NCBI GenBank assembly: GCA_018668595.1
Contig: JABJCP010000001.1
Location: 62,001 to 126,000, forward strand
Reading direction: 5' to 3'
From: Candidatus Woesearchaeota archaeon
Lineage (GTDB): Archaea; Nanobdellota; Nanobdellia; Woesearchaeales; UBA11576
Length of the DNA stretch: 64,000 bases
The translations under genes were made by a program, and so were the position numbers. This document shows positions 9,649 through 18,705 of the stretch, one piece after another. The notes below the pieces were generated by a model that searched no databases, was not told the DNA's origin, and worked only from the letters and a program-made list of their open reading frames with translations. Positions within the stretch are counted from its first letter, which is position 1. Each line of letters starts with the position of its first letter.

Positions 9649-10545
9649 TTAAACATTGAGTTGCATTTCTAACTCTATTAAGTCGTGAAATGATTCTAGT
9701 ATTTCTGTTAAATAAATCATCACATGATTTTGATTTTTTCCAAATTTACAAATTTTAGGTCCTAAGTAATTTCTTTTTTTATCTAGATCAATAACCGAAT
9801 CATACTCAAACTTATTATGAATTTTTTTAAGATCAGAATACATCAAATTTATGTCACTAATCGCTTTTAGTTCTTCTTTAGTTATTTTTAGTTTTTCGAT
9901 TCCTATTCCTACAAATAATGTTGTTAGTTTGTCTGCCATCATTTCAAGGGTTTTAATATATGTATGAACTAATGAAGTTTTACTATACTTACAGTATCCA
10001 AATTTATTTAATTGCCTCAAACAATAGCTCATATACATATTGATATTGTAGTCTCTTTTTTTCATCAAAGCGAGAGTATCATAATCTTTTTGTTCAATTG
10101 CTTCTATTGAATCAACAATTAATGTTTTGATCAAATGAAATATTCTTTGGAGTACTTTATCTATATCCGTATCTGGATTTACAGACATATCTTTTAGTAC
10201 AATTGAATTCTTTCGTTCATCAAAGATCATAAATCCTGGCATAAACCTAACTACTTTGTTTAAAATTTCTGAGTGTTTAGAATCCTGAAAATGTAATTTT
10301 ATTGAATCATATCCTGCAATATATGCAGCATCTGTTACTCCCCATATGAGCGATGTTGGCATTTTTGAAATATCAATTAAAACCTCTTTTTGTTCAGAAA
10401 ATTTTTCAGAAGAAACAATCAATTTATCTTCAACTTCTTCTATATCTATTTCAACACCTTTAACCAATCCATTTCGTTTTAGCCATTTTGATGGCAATGA
10501 AATTACTGCAGTAGATGGCGATAATTGTATTAATTTACGCTTCAT
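9649..10545 (-). CDS. phoU: AbrB-PhoU fusion regulator (PhoU-like)
   Basis: 298 residues. The N-terminus (1-50, 'MKRKLIQLSPSTAVISLP') is a SpoVT/AbrB swapped-hairpin DNA-binding domain, and the rest is a helical PhoU-like domain, the usual archaeal architecture for phosphate-uptake regulators. No Pst transporter is nearby. A TATA-like TTTATATATA at about 10565-10574 lies close to the ATG, giving a leaderless message. A perfect 16-bp palindrome (10585-10600) sits directly upstream of that TATA box and is a good candidate for autoregulation. Confidence 0.85.
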   Translation of the reverse strand: MKRKLIQLSPSTAVISLPSKWLKRNGLVKGVEIDIEEVEDKLIVSSEKFSEQKEVLIDISKMPTSLIWGVTDAAYIAGYDSIKLHFQDSKHSEILNKVVRFMPGFMIFDERKNSIVLKDMSVNPDTDIDKVLQRIFHLIKTLIVDSIEAIEQKDYDTLALMKKRDYNINMYMSYCLRQLNKFGYCKYSKTSLVHTYIKTLEMMADKLTTLFVGIGIEKLKITKEELKAISDINLMYSDLKKIHNKFEYDSVIDLDKKRNYLGPKICKFGKNQNHVMIYLTEILESFHDLIELEMQLNV

Positions 10546-10584
10546 AAGCCCAAATAAGCACTAAATATATATAAATCTTTCTAA

Positions 10585-10600
10585 GTTTAACTAGTTAAAC
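10585..10600. promoter_or_regulatory. Perfect 16-bp palindrome, candidate operator
   Basis: GTTTAACTAGTTAAAC reads the same on both strands. It lies between the divergent promoters of the phoU-like gene (10545, minus) and the gene at 10697 (plus). A further half-site, GTTTAACTA, occurs at about 10624-10632. The position next to both TATA boxes fits a dimeric repressor, possibly the AbrB-domain protein itself. Confidence 0.55.
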
Positions 10601-10696
10601 AATATATATACTTTAAGCAAAATGTTTAACTAAAACGCCCTCATAACAAAGAATAGAAAAGAGAGTGAAAACCAAAAATAATAGGAGGGCAAAAAA

Positions 10697-11281
10697 ATGA
10701 ACTGGAAAGATATTGAACACACACAAATCAAAGATGAACAAAACAAAACATGGGAAGTTATTGGGCGACCTAGTTACATGGGAAAACACAGAGATAAAAT
10801 AATCAAAGAATATAACCAAACCCACGGACAAGGCAATTGGAAACTTGGACATTTTTGGGAAGGTCAAATTTTAGACAAAAAATTAACATATCAAGTTTAT
10901 GAAGATGGATATTATGAATTCCTAAAAAACAACTCAGATCTCGTCGAGTGGATGACAAAAAAGTATAAAGATTGTTGGGATAATGAATTATCAAATTTAG
11001 AATCAGGACTAGATTATTCACACCAAGAATCAAATGCCACTCACCTTCAAGACATTTCAGTAAGAAGAGTGTTGTTAAGAATTGGAAAACAATTCCAAGG
11101 AGAAGATTTACTACAAATACGATCTAAATCAACCGAAGGATATATGCTTTCGCCAGGAAGAGTCCCATTTCATCAACCAGAACAAATTCTAAAACCAAAC
11201 ATAGAATGGTGGTGGAAAAAAGACAGTATAGAGGATTTTTATCAGAGCAACAAACTGCTTTTGAAAAGAGTGTATGATTAA
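10697..11281 (+). CDS. Conserved-looking protein of unknown function
   Basis: 194 residues, soluble and rich in aromatic residues (several Trp), with blocks such as 'WKLGHFWEGQILD', 'YQVYEDGYYEFL' and 'LSPGRVPFHQPEQIL'. These read like a folded domain under constraint, but I cannot assign a family. The start is secure: 'AGGAGGG' lies 7 nt before the ATG. The gene is divergent from the phoU-like regulator and shares its palindromic control region. Confidence 0.75.
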   Translation: MNWKDIEHTQIKDEQNKTWEVIGRPSYMGKHRDKIIKEYNQTHGQGNWKLGHFWEGQILDKKLTYQVYEDGYYEFLKNNSDLVEWMTKKYKDCWDNELSNLESGLDYSHQESNATHLQDISVRRVLLRIGKQFQGEDLLQIRSKSTEGYMLSPGRVPFHQPEQILKPNIEWWWKKDSIEDFYQSNKLLLKRVYD

Positions 11282-11450
11282 ATATGAAATTAATTTTTTT
11301 CTTTTCCTTTTTTATATTGATAACCACTAAACAGTGATAATGAAACGAAAGTTTTATAAAGCGATATTCTACCCTTATAGATAAATCAAGTAAAAAATAT
11401 ACAAAATTAAATTCATATTTCAACGTAAATACTATACTGAGATGAACTAA

Positions 11451-12506
11451 ATGAGTAAATACAACAATGATGGAAGCTGGATTTCAGACCTATATGGTAA
11501 AAATTACATAAAAAATAATCATTCTAATTTAGATTCAATCATTAAAAACAACTATACCAACAACAAAATAATAGAAAATAACATAATCTTAGATCCATAT
11601 TCTACACATTATTCTACCTATAAAACAAAAAAAACTAAAACAAAAAAAGCAAGATATCCTACAAGTTCGCCCGCACCTAAAGAGCCAGAACCTGAATTCT
11701 TAGACCTACCGCCAGATATTTGCGAAGAAGTACACAGAATTAAAAGAGGATGCACTCCACGAGATTATTTTAATCTTAAAAAACACTCTACACTCGAAGA
11801 AGTTAGACAAGCTAAAGACAAAATAATTGAAAATCTTTTAGCAACAAATAAAGAAACAGAATCATATGCAGTAGTTCAAAAAGTTATTGATGAAATAAAT
11901 ACTGCCTATGAACAAGTAAAAAATAAAATTGAAAAAATTAGAGACTTATCAGATCCAACTCAAGATCTTAATCCTGAATTAATAACTAATCTAGAAAAAA
12001 CTGATGATTCAATATCATTCACACACAAGGGATTTTATTTTTATGTTCAAACATTATATACTGAAGATCACAATCATGCAATTAGAGGTCACATTCACCC
12101 AACTCCAATTTTAAGAGATCAGCTTGATTTTATTGCAGCAGAAGTAAAAAAAATAAGAAATGTAGACGATGAAAAATATCAAAAAATTGAAGATGTGCAT
12201 TCATTTCAAAGAAGTTGGGAATGTAAATTATTTTTATTTGAAAGATATCATTCAAAATTATCAAAAAATGTTGCTGCACTTAGTGAACTTACAATGGATG
12301 AAACAATTGCACTCCAAAAAGATTCGCGATATGTTCACAGAAGAAACAAAGATACATTAATTTGTGATTTGATACAGGAAGGAACTCTTAATCAAATTGT
12401 TGAAAATTATTATTCCTCAAAATCAGAAGAAGTAACATTCACAAAAACAGAACTACTAAAACAAAAAGTATTTGGATTTGTTTCAAAACTATTCGGCAGA
12501 GGATAA
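11451..12506 (+). CDS. Protein with degenerate J-like domain and paralogous C-domain
   Basis: 351 residues. After a Lys/Thr/Pro-rich linker, residues about 103-160 follow the DnaJ J-domain pattern: 'DYFNLKKHSTLEEVRQAK' aligns with the start of helices I-II and 'INTAYEQVKN' with helix III, but the HPD tripeptide needed to stimulate Hsp70 is missing. The C-terminal half (about 185-335) is homologous to that of the protein at 12706 (shared pattern DxISF..xFY..., QLDFI/QINFI, 'MDETIALQKD'/'IEESIALEEE'). The end is amphipathic and basic (KVFGFVSKLFGRG). No ribosome binding site is seen. Function unknown. Confidence 0.7.
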   Translation: MSKYNNDGSWISDLYGKNYIKNNHSNLDSIIKNNYTNNKIIENNIILDPYSTHYSTYKTKKTKTKKARYPTSSPAPKEPEPEFLDLPPDICEEVHRIKRGCTPRDYFNLKKHSTLEEVRQAKDKIIENLLATNKETESYAVVQKVIDEINTAYEQVKNKIEKIRDLSDPTQDLNPELITNLEKTDDSISFTHKGFYFYVQTLYTEDHNHAIRGHIHPTPILRDQLDFIAAEVKKIRNVDDEKYQKIEDVHSFQRSWECKLFLFERYHSKLSKNVAALSELTMDETIALQKDSRYVHRRNKDTLICDLIQEGTLNQIVENYYSSKSEEVTFTKTELLKQKVFGFVSKLFGRG

Positions 12507-12510
12507 AAAG

Positions 12511-12695
12511 AAACATTACTGCCTTAGCATATTAGTTGAATACTAAGTATTCAATTGTTTCAAAGCAATGCTTTGATGATTTCAGCGACGAGTGTAATGA
12601 GGTGCTGAGTTACGGCAGAAAATGGTCTGATTCATGCAAGACCATTTTCGAAAAATAAAATTCATAGAATTTTAAGAACTGCCGCAGTAATGTTT
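12511..12695. repeat. Nested hairpin element (185 nt), structured RNA or palindromic mobile element
   Basis: The ends are a perfect 12-bp inverted repeat (12511-12522 with 12684-12695). Inside are four further perfect or near-perfect hairpins: 12536-12543/12547-12554 (8 bp, extendable), 12560-12566/12570-12576 (7 bp), 12618-12627/12640-12649 (10 bp) and 12656-12663/12667-12674 (8 bp). CTGCC at 12519 can pair either in the outer stem or with GGCAG at 12614. TTAGCA (12524) also pairs with TGCTGA (12603), giving a closed multi-branch fold. It fills the gap between two paralogous genes. It has no similarity to known RNA classes that I can name. Confidence 0.6.
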
Positions 12696-12705
12696 TAAAA
12701 AAAAA

Positions 12706-14208
12706 ATGGCAAATAAAGACGATAAATCAAATTTATTCGGGGAAGATTATGAAACAGAATTAGACAAACTAGGCGAAGAACTAGATAAATCATTCGGAAA
12801 ATACGATACCGAATTAAAACTATTTAATCAAAATTTAGACGAAAATTTAAGAAAAGTGGATGAACGAATTAAAACACAAAATAGACAAAGGGATGAAAGA
12901 ATAAACAGAAGATCTAGAGCAATAAACAAACGACTTGAAGAACGAACAAAACGAATAGATAAAAAATTGGCGAGAAGAGCAAGACTAAACAGAAGACATC
13001 AAGAATCAAATCTTCCAAACATACCTGACGCGCTTTCAGATATACTTATGCCTGAAGTCATACCACCAAGACAACCAACACCACCTAGACCTCCTCGAGA
13101 ACCAACCCCGCCAAGATCGCCAACATTCTCAGAAACTCAAAGAAGACCTGTCAGTGAAACATTCGGAGAAGATTATAACCCAAATCCTATACCCTCAGAA
13201 AATAATTCACCCCATACAACTATCGAAGATTTAGTAAGACGAACAGTAGACGCGGATAATTCTTTGTTAAATAGCCTACATTCAAATCCTCTTTTCTCAA
13301 ATGATTCTATTACTAAAGAAAAAACAATTAAAATAAATCCTCCAATCAAACTCGAGTTTCCTAAATTCACAATTCGTTTTGGTGAAGACATGCCCGTAGA
13401 AGTTAAATCATTTTTATTAAATAATGCTAAAACAGATCCAGAATATAGACATGGGCAATTTTTAAATGAAGGATATAATTCATTAGATCAAGTAATTAGA
13501 AATCACAAAAAGAAAGTTAAACAAATAGAACAAAAAAAAGAAATGTGGAATAAATGGGCAGAAGAATTAGATAAATTAATCCCTCTACTAGATGTTAATC
13601 TAAAAGAAATAAAAATTAATTATAATAATACACTAAAAAATATTTCAATTTTATTAAATGCTGCAGGAGTCTCTGAAACTAATATAATTATTGACAAAGA
13701 TAGAATTAGTTTTCCTCTAAAAGAATTTTATGTAAGTTTTTCCATGAGCATAAAAGGATCGAATAAGAATTATGAACAAATCTGCGCAACAGGATATTTA
13801 TTCGATAAACCAATTATGCAAGATCAAATAAATTTTATCGAAGAACAAATAAGCAAATTTCCAGAATATAGTGAAGAAAAAAAGGAACAAATTCAAAGAG
13901 ATTTCAATTGCAGAATTTTTAAAATAGAAGGAAATATTCATAACGTTACAGATAATATAACTTACCTTCCTAATTTAAGTATTGAAGAATCTATTGCGCT
14001 TGAAGAAGAAACTGGACAAATTTACTTTAGTCAAAAAGATACAATTACAAAGTCATTAGATTTAATGAAAGATAAACAATATTTAAAAACTCTAACAAAA
14101 GAATATCATAAAAGAAAGAAAAAACGTAAAATCTCCTCGCAAAAAAAAGAAATAAAGAAACAAGATTCATTATTCAAAAGAATATATAATAGAATTACAA
14201 AAAAATAA
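12706..14208 (+). CDS. Paralog of 11451 with Arg-rich coiled coil and Pro-rich linker
   Basis: 500 residues. In order: an acidic 'NLFGEDYETELD' start, an Arg/Lys-rich coiled coil (about 45-105), a Pro/Arg-rich linker (PPRQPTPPRPPREP, about 119-145), a second FGEDY copy ('ETFGEDYNPNP'), a J-like helical pair without HPD (about 255-315), and a C-domain (about 320-465) homologous to the 11451 protein. It ends with 'DSLFKRIYNRITKK', the tail motif also found at 4762 and 37695. The ATG follows a poly-A run with no Shine-Dalgarno sequence, directly after the hairpin element. Function unknown; the build suggests a scaffold or nucleic-acid-bound protein. Confidence 0.7.
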   Translation: MANKDDKSNLFGEDYETELDKLGEELDKSFGKYDTELKLFNQNLDENLRKVDERIKTQNRQRDERINRRSRAINKRLEERTKRIDKKLARRARLNRRHQESNLPNIPDALSDILMPEVIPPRQPTPPRPPREPTPPRSPTFSETQRRPVSETFGEDYNPNPIPSENNSPHTTIEDLVRRTVDADNSLLNSLHSNPLFSNDSITKEKTIKINPPIKLEFPKFTIRFGEDMPVEVKSFLLNNAKTDPEYRHGQFLNEGYNSLDQVIRNHKKKVKQIEQKKEMWNKWAEELDKLIPLLDVNLKEIKINYNNTLKNISILLNAAGVSETNIIIDKDRISFPLKEFYVSFSMSIKGSNKNYEQICATGYLFDKPIMQDQINFIEEQISKFPEYSEEKKEQIQRDFNCRIFKIEGNIHNVTDNITYLPNLSIEESIALEEETGQIYFSQKDTITKSLDLMKDKQYLKTLTKEYHKRKKKRKISSQKKEIKKQDSLFKRIYNRITKK

Positions 14209-14247
14209 ATCTCTCCCCTAAAAAAAACTAAAAAAAAGAAACATCTA

Positions 14248-14940
14248 TTATCTATTAAAATAAATAATATTTGCACTACGCAAATTTTTAAAATAGTGTT
14301 GTTCTTCTCTAAGCATTGTTATTGTTTCATCAACTCGTTCAACAATTTTTTTATGAACATCTGAGGGCAAACCTACATTTGGAAACCAAAAAACAGAATC
14401 AATCAAATGTGTCGAAGGAGGTTTTGCTCCTAAAACTTTAAAAAATATTTCTCGCATGTATGTTCTCGAAGTACTAGGATTATCGCCAATTATATCAAAT
14501 ATTTCATTATCGTGGTGGAATCCTCCTTGATACATTCTTCTTTCTTCACGCAAGCTACAAATTGAATCTAATGCTCCAAATAACAAATCTTCAGATGTGG
14601 CTATATCTTTAGAATAAGGTAAATCTCCATTGTTATAATTCCAATTTTTATGATGATATTGATTTCTATGAAGTTCTATTCCTGGAAAAACTTGTTTTTT
14701 AAAAAACTCTTTTTCAGAATTTCTATATTGCAAAGAAAGTTGTTTTATTATATCCCATTCAAATTTATTTCCAAAACCCACAATATCATGAGGTCTCTGA
14801 GGATCATCAAGGCCTATATTAAATATAGCTGCATAATATTCGACATGAACACAGTGCACTACTGTCTCTAAAAGCCATTCTGTAATCTCACCTTCTAATG
14901 GTCTCAACACTGCGCAATCAGTTAATGAATTATCCCCCAT
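14248..14940 (-). CDS. His-rich protein of unknown function
   Basis: 230 residues with histidines in pairs: 'VVHCVHVEYY' (about 28), 'ELHRNQYHHKNWNYNN' (about 90-105) and 'GGFHHDNEIFD' (about 141-150). The spacing suggests an all-helical metal site, somewhat like HD- or DUF5662-type helical families, but I cannot assign one. A TATA element (AATTTATAAAG, minus strand) lies about 28 nt before the ATG, so the message is probably leaderless. It is convergent with 12706. Confidence 0.65.
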   Translation of the reverse strand: MGDNSLTDCAVLRPLEGEITEWLLETVVHCVHVEYYAAIFNIGLDDPQRPHDIVGFGNKFEWDIIKQLSLQYRNSEKEFFKKQVFPGIELHRNQYHHKNWNYNNGDLPYSKDIATSEDLLFGALDSICSLREERRMYQGGFHHDNEIFDIIGDNPSTSRTYMREIFFKVLGAKPPSTHLIDSVFWFPNVGLPSDVHKKIVERVDETITMLREEQHYFKNLRSANIIYFNR

Positions 14941-15015
14941 GAAACGAATTATTGAAATGAACTTTATAAATTTTTGTGTTTAATCTACAGAAAATTCAGA
15001 AAAACAAAATAATAA

Positions 15016-15999
15016 TTAATCCAACTTCAAAAGTCTTGCAGCATTCCCATAAAATATCTTTTCTTCATTCTCAGACGACAAATTCAACAATTTAATCAAT
15101 TCTATTGAATCTTTATAACTTTGTATTGGAAAATCTGTTCCAAACATCACTCGGTTAATACCATTTGGCAGCTCCAAAAATTGTTGTATTTCAATTTTCA
15201 ACTCTTCTCTATATTCAACAGTATCTTCATCTGATGCAGATAAAAATTGTCCAGAAATATCAGTATAAACATTAGGACATTCGCTCATAACATCGCACAG
15301 TTCTAAAAAATAAGGATTTGAAAGATGACTTAAAATAAAATTTACATTTGGAAATTTATTTGCAGCACCCACCATTTGTTTTGGCTGCGAAAGGTGTTTT
15401 TGATCATCAATATAACAAGTTCCTTTACAAGGATATTTTTGTGCGACTAACTCACGATCTTTTCGTTCGCTTCTTGGACAGCAATGATGAAGTTCTCCTG
15501 TATGAAACATAACTGGCAAGCCATATTTGTCTGCAATTTTATAAATTTCAAACATTTTTTCATCGCTTGCATTAAAATTTTGATATCCTGGATAAAGTTT
15601 TATTCCTGCTATTTGTTTTGACTCTGCTAATTCCCTTAATTCAGAAACTCCTTTATCAAAATCTTTCATAACATTTAAACTTCCAAAAAAAGAAAACAAA
15701 TCCCTGCCTTGAATTCTCTGCATCATTTCTTTATTATTAACTCCTGTTCCTTTGTATGGAAAATATGTTGCCATCAAAACTATTTTTTTAATATTATATT
15801 GACGAGCATATTTTTCTAAATCATCCAGTGTTGCAGTTTTTGTATGCAAACCCCAAAGTTCATAATTAGATGTATGTGCATGTATGTCAATTAGTTTATC
15901 AGGCATATTTACAATTCCATTTGAAGATTTATTTATTAAATCATCTGCCAATTTATCCACTAATTCATCAACTCCACCAACATCTTGTGTAGAGCTCAT
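15016..15999 (-). CDS. Amidohydrolase-2 family TIM-barrel enzyme
   Basis: 327 residues. Metal-ligand motifs are in family order: 'LIDIHAHT' (strand 1), 'VMFHTGELHH' (central His), 'FILSHLSNP' and 'RVMFGTDFP' (catalytic Asp). The relatives are COG2159 decarboxylases and hydrolases. An unusual insertion after the central His has four clustered Cys ('HHCCPRSERKDREL' to 'PCKGTCYIDD'), which could bind a second metal. The ATG overlaps the stop of the radical SAM gene by 4 nt, so the two are translationally coupled and probably act on one substrate. Confidence 0.85.
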   Translation of the reverse strand: MSSTQDVGGVDELVDKLADDLINKSSNGIVNMPDKLIDIHAHTSNYELWGLHTKTATLDDLEKYARQYNIKKIVLMATYFPYKGTGVNNKEMMQRIQGRDLFSFFGSLNVMKDFDKGVSELRELAESKQIAGIKLYPGYQNFNASDEKMFEIYKIADKYGLPVMFHTGELHHCCPRSERKDRELVAQKYPCKGTCYIDDQKHLSQPKQMVGAANKFPNVNFILSHLSNPYFLELCDVMSECPNVYTDISGQFLSASDEDTVEYREELKIEIQQFLELPNGINRVMFGTDFPIQSYKDSIELIKLLNLSSENEEKIFYGNAARLLKLD

Positions 16000-16973
16000 A
16001 AATGCACCTCGCTATATAAATTTTTTCCCCTTGTTTTATGTAACTCGCCATCATGTTTACAACAATCATCAGTTAAATCATCTTTGATGGAATTGTGGGT
16101 TTTAACAACTTTCCTTGATTTATCTATAGACTCCATTAAATACAAAATATTTTGAGAATCCATTTTAGCAACATCTCCTATTGCCAAGTCTTCTCTCATC
16201 AAACATGGACTCATTCCTCCTCGAGAATTTACAGTATAAAAATGTCCTTCATCTTGACACAAACCACTTATTGTACAATGTCTTGCAAGCTTCACAACTC
16301 CTTTGTATTTTTCTCTTAGTTGATAAATATCGTCGTTCGCCCTGTGCAATTCATCCACACTCAAAACCAAATCGCTCAAGAATTTTGACGCTCTACCAAT
16401 TTCGACAAGTTGTCCAAATACTATTTCATCAGCTCTGTGTTCAATAGCCAATTTTACAAAATCTTCTAATTCGTGTTTATTATGTTTATCAAGAGAAATT
16501 TTCATGCAACTTACAAAATCATAATTTGCCATTAGGTCCAGTGCTTTCATTGCAGTTTCAAATTGTCCTTTTCCTCGAATATAATCATTTGTTTTTGGTG
16601 TTGCCCCCATCACTCCAACTTTAAACATATACAAATTAGGTTCAATTCGTTCTAATAACTGATGTGCATCTGTTTCCATTAATCTCAATCCATTTGAAGT
16701 CACAATATTATCTACACCATACTCTGCAGATAATTCTAAAAGATCAGGCAATTCTTTTCGCAAAAATGGTTCACCTCCTGTGAAGTTTATTGCACCTGCA
16801 ACTTTTGCCAAATTTTCTGTCACTCTAAATAATTCTTCAGTGCTCGGATCACAATTTTTAACCGATTCTCCTGATTCATTATAACAATGTTTACATCTTA
16901 GTTGACATTCTTCAGTTATTGAATACATAACTATAGGTCTTTTTAATTTTTTTAATTTTTTTAATTCTACCAT
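15996..16973 (-). CDS. Radical SAM protein with C-terminal Cys cluster
   Basis: 325 residues from the ATG at 16973 (GAGGGA upstream); a TTG at 16997 would add 8 residues. 'EECQLRCKHC' gives the CxxxCxxC that binds the SAM-cleaving 4Fe-4S cluster (C23, C27, C30), followed by the 'GGEP' SAM motif ('INFTGGEPFLRKEL'). The C-terminus has 'HCTISGLC', 'SPCLMRED' and 'DDCCKHD', suggesting a SPASM/twitch-like auxiliary cluster. Such enzymes modify peptides or make cofactors. No precursor peptide is evident nearby. It forms an operon with the amidohydrolase. Confidence 0.9.
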   Translation of the reverse strand: MVELKKLKKLKRPIVMYSITEECQLRCKHCYNESGESVKNCDPSTEELFRVTENLAKVAGAINFTGGEPFLRKELPDLLELSAEYGVDNIVTSNGLRLMETDAHQLLERIEPNLYMFKVGVMGATPKTNDYIRGKGQFETAMKALDLMANYDFVSCMKISLDKHNKHELEDFVKLAIEHRADEIVFGQLVEIGRASKFLSDLVLSVDELHRANDDIYQLREKYKGVVKLARHCTISGLCQDEGHFYTVNSRGGMSPCLMREDLAIGDVAKMDSQNILYLMESIDKSRKVVKTHNSIKDDLTDDCCKHDGELHKTRGKNLYSEVHL

Positions 16974-17162
16974 TTTATTCTTTCCCTCATTAATCAAAAT
17001 AATATTCCAATATCAAGTAACATTCAGTCACTTACTAAGAAATAACCAAGATCTAGATAAAAGTCTAATCCCTAAATCTTTAAAGAAATATCCTAACACA
17101 TAAAAAACACAAATATGTTTATAAAATAACCAAATCATCTAAAAAACGCAATAAACACCCAA

Positions 17163-17176
17163 AAGGTTTTTATATT
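17163..17176 (+). promoter_or_regulatory. BRE/TATA of the first sigma gene
   Basis: AAGG followed by TTTTTATATT is centred about 28 nt before the ATG at 17200. This is the archaeal BRE-TATA spacing for a leaderless transcript, so the sigma gene itself appears to be read by TBP/TFB. Confidence 0.65.
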
Positions 17177-17199
17177 AGAAACACCATATAAAACATAGG

Positions 17200-18540
17200 A
17201 TGGGCGAATTAATTTCTTTAAAGACTACAAATAGTAGTGCAAAAAACAATGGAGAATATACAGATACCAGTACTAGCAAGTATAATCTCGATAACAATTA
17301 TTCTGAATATTTCAAAAAACTTGCAAAAGAACCTCTCCTGACTAAACAAGAAGAACAAACTTTGGCAAAAAATATAGAATCTGAAGCTAGAAGTTTAATG
17401 CAAGTAATTTGCAGTTATAAAAATTCGAAAGAAGAGCTCGAAGGATTAAATATCTTAGAACAAAAAATTTATGCTAAACTAAGTGAAAAAGAAAAAGTTA
17501 AAGTTGAAACAAGAGGGGTTTCTAGTCTTAAAAAGACAAATTTTTACAAATCATTTTATGAATTAAAAACAGAGTTAGAAGAAACAAATAAATCTCAAGA
17601 TCAACAAATTAAAAATAACCTATTTAATTTAGTATATTATTCTGAAGATTGCAGATCAGAAAATCCTAAAAAAGTCGCATTAGGACGAAAAAAGATTTTC
17701 CGAAAATATCTCATAGATAGTGCTAAAGAATTATCCTCAAAACCAATTGGTAAATACTCTCAAAAAGTTATTGGACAAAGTTTAGAAAGAATAGAAAAAA
17801 ATGCAAATACTTTTGTTAAAAAAAATGTCAGACTAGTAATAAAACAAGCATTTAAGAAAAAAAACAGAGGATTGAGCATTATAGATCTTGTACAAGAAGG
17901 TTGTATAGGCCTTGCAGAAGCAGCAGTAAAATTTGATTACAGAACTGATTTCAAATTTGCGACTTATGCAATTCACTGGATAAATCAAAAAATGGAAGTT
18001 GCAATAAATAAAGAGCAACAATTCATCAAGACAACTAGTAAAGTAGGACAAATTGCAGGAAAATATATTGAAACCAGTGCAGAGCTCATAAAAAAACTCG
18101 AACGAGAACCAACACATGAAGAAGTTGCAGAAGAAATGAATCGAAATCCTGATTACTTATATGAATTACTTGCAGCAGGTCATCATCCTGTTTCATTACA
18201 TGAATTAGTCAAAGGAGATGGACAAACAGAGCTTATTGAACTGATTGAAAATACTACTTTTGACGCTCCTGATTTATTTTATGAAAAAAAAGAAGATATA
18301 ACGCACTTACTAAGATTAATTAATACAGTACATGGAAGAAATAAAGCCGTATTGTTATCCAGATATGGACTAAATCCTGAAAAATATGATGATTGTAAAA
18401 CATTAAATGAATTAAGTGAAGAGTTTGGAGTTTGTAGAGAACGAATTAGGCAATTAGAACAATGCACACTAGAATTACTTCGTGAAAAGGCTAAAGAAGA
18501 TTCAAAAGAGTGCGATTTTATTGAAACCAATGTTTCTTAA
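17200..18540 (+). CDS. Bacterial-type sigma-70 family factor (divergent)
   Basis: 446 residues. Region 1.2-like 'YFKKLAKEPLLTKQEEQTLA' is at about 37-56. Regions 2.1-2.4 are at about 203-275, with the core-binding helix 'IIDLVQEGCIGLAEAAVKFD' and the promoter-melting segment 'FKFATYAIHWINQKM'. Region 3 is 'LEREPTHEEVAEEMNRNPDY', and region 4.2 is the HTH 'LSEEFGVCRERIRQLEQ' near 410-426. In region 2.3 the first Trp of the usual WW pair is His. The roughly 110-residue segment between 1.2 and 2 has low similarity. Archaea normally use TFB instead. No bacterial RNA polymerase genes are in this window. The partner polymerase is unknown. Confidence 0.93.
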   Translation: MGELISLKTTNSSAKNNGEYTDTSTSKYNLDNNYSEYFKKLAKEPLLTKQEEQTLAKNIESEARSLMQVICSYKNSKEELEGLNILEQKIYAKLSEKEKVKVETRGVSSLKKTNFYKSFYELKTELEETNKSQDQQIKNNLFNLVYYSEDCRSENPKKVALGRKKIFRKYLIDSAKELSSKPIGKYSQKVIGQSLERIEKNANTFVKKNVRLVIKQAFKKKNRGLSIIDLVQEGCIGLAEAAVKFDYRTDFKFATYAIHWINQKMEVAINKEQQFIKTTSKVGQIAGKYIETSAELIKKLEREPTHEEVAEEMNRNPDYLYELLAAGHHPVSLHELVKGDGQTELIELIENTTFDAPDLFYEKKEDITHLLRLINTVHGRNKAVLLSRYGLNPEKYDDCKTLNELSEEFGVCRERIRQLEQCTLELLREKAKEDSKECDFIETNVS

Positions 18541-18705
18541 GCACCAAATGATTAGAAAACCAACAAAATAAACCATTAAATAGTAGTAAATTCTCGAAAG
18601 GTTTATAAATAACAACAAAATAATTAGCAATAACATAATTAATAAAAAAATATTCAATACAAACTCTAAATACGCAACATAACATAAAAAACCCCAAACA
18701 ATAAA

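Noticed and set aside
12511-12695. tRNA or known riboswitch in the nested hairpin element
   Set aside because: Arm lengths, loop sequences and lack of T-loop or CCA context do not fit tRNA, and no known riboswitch core is present.
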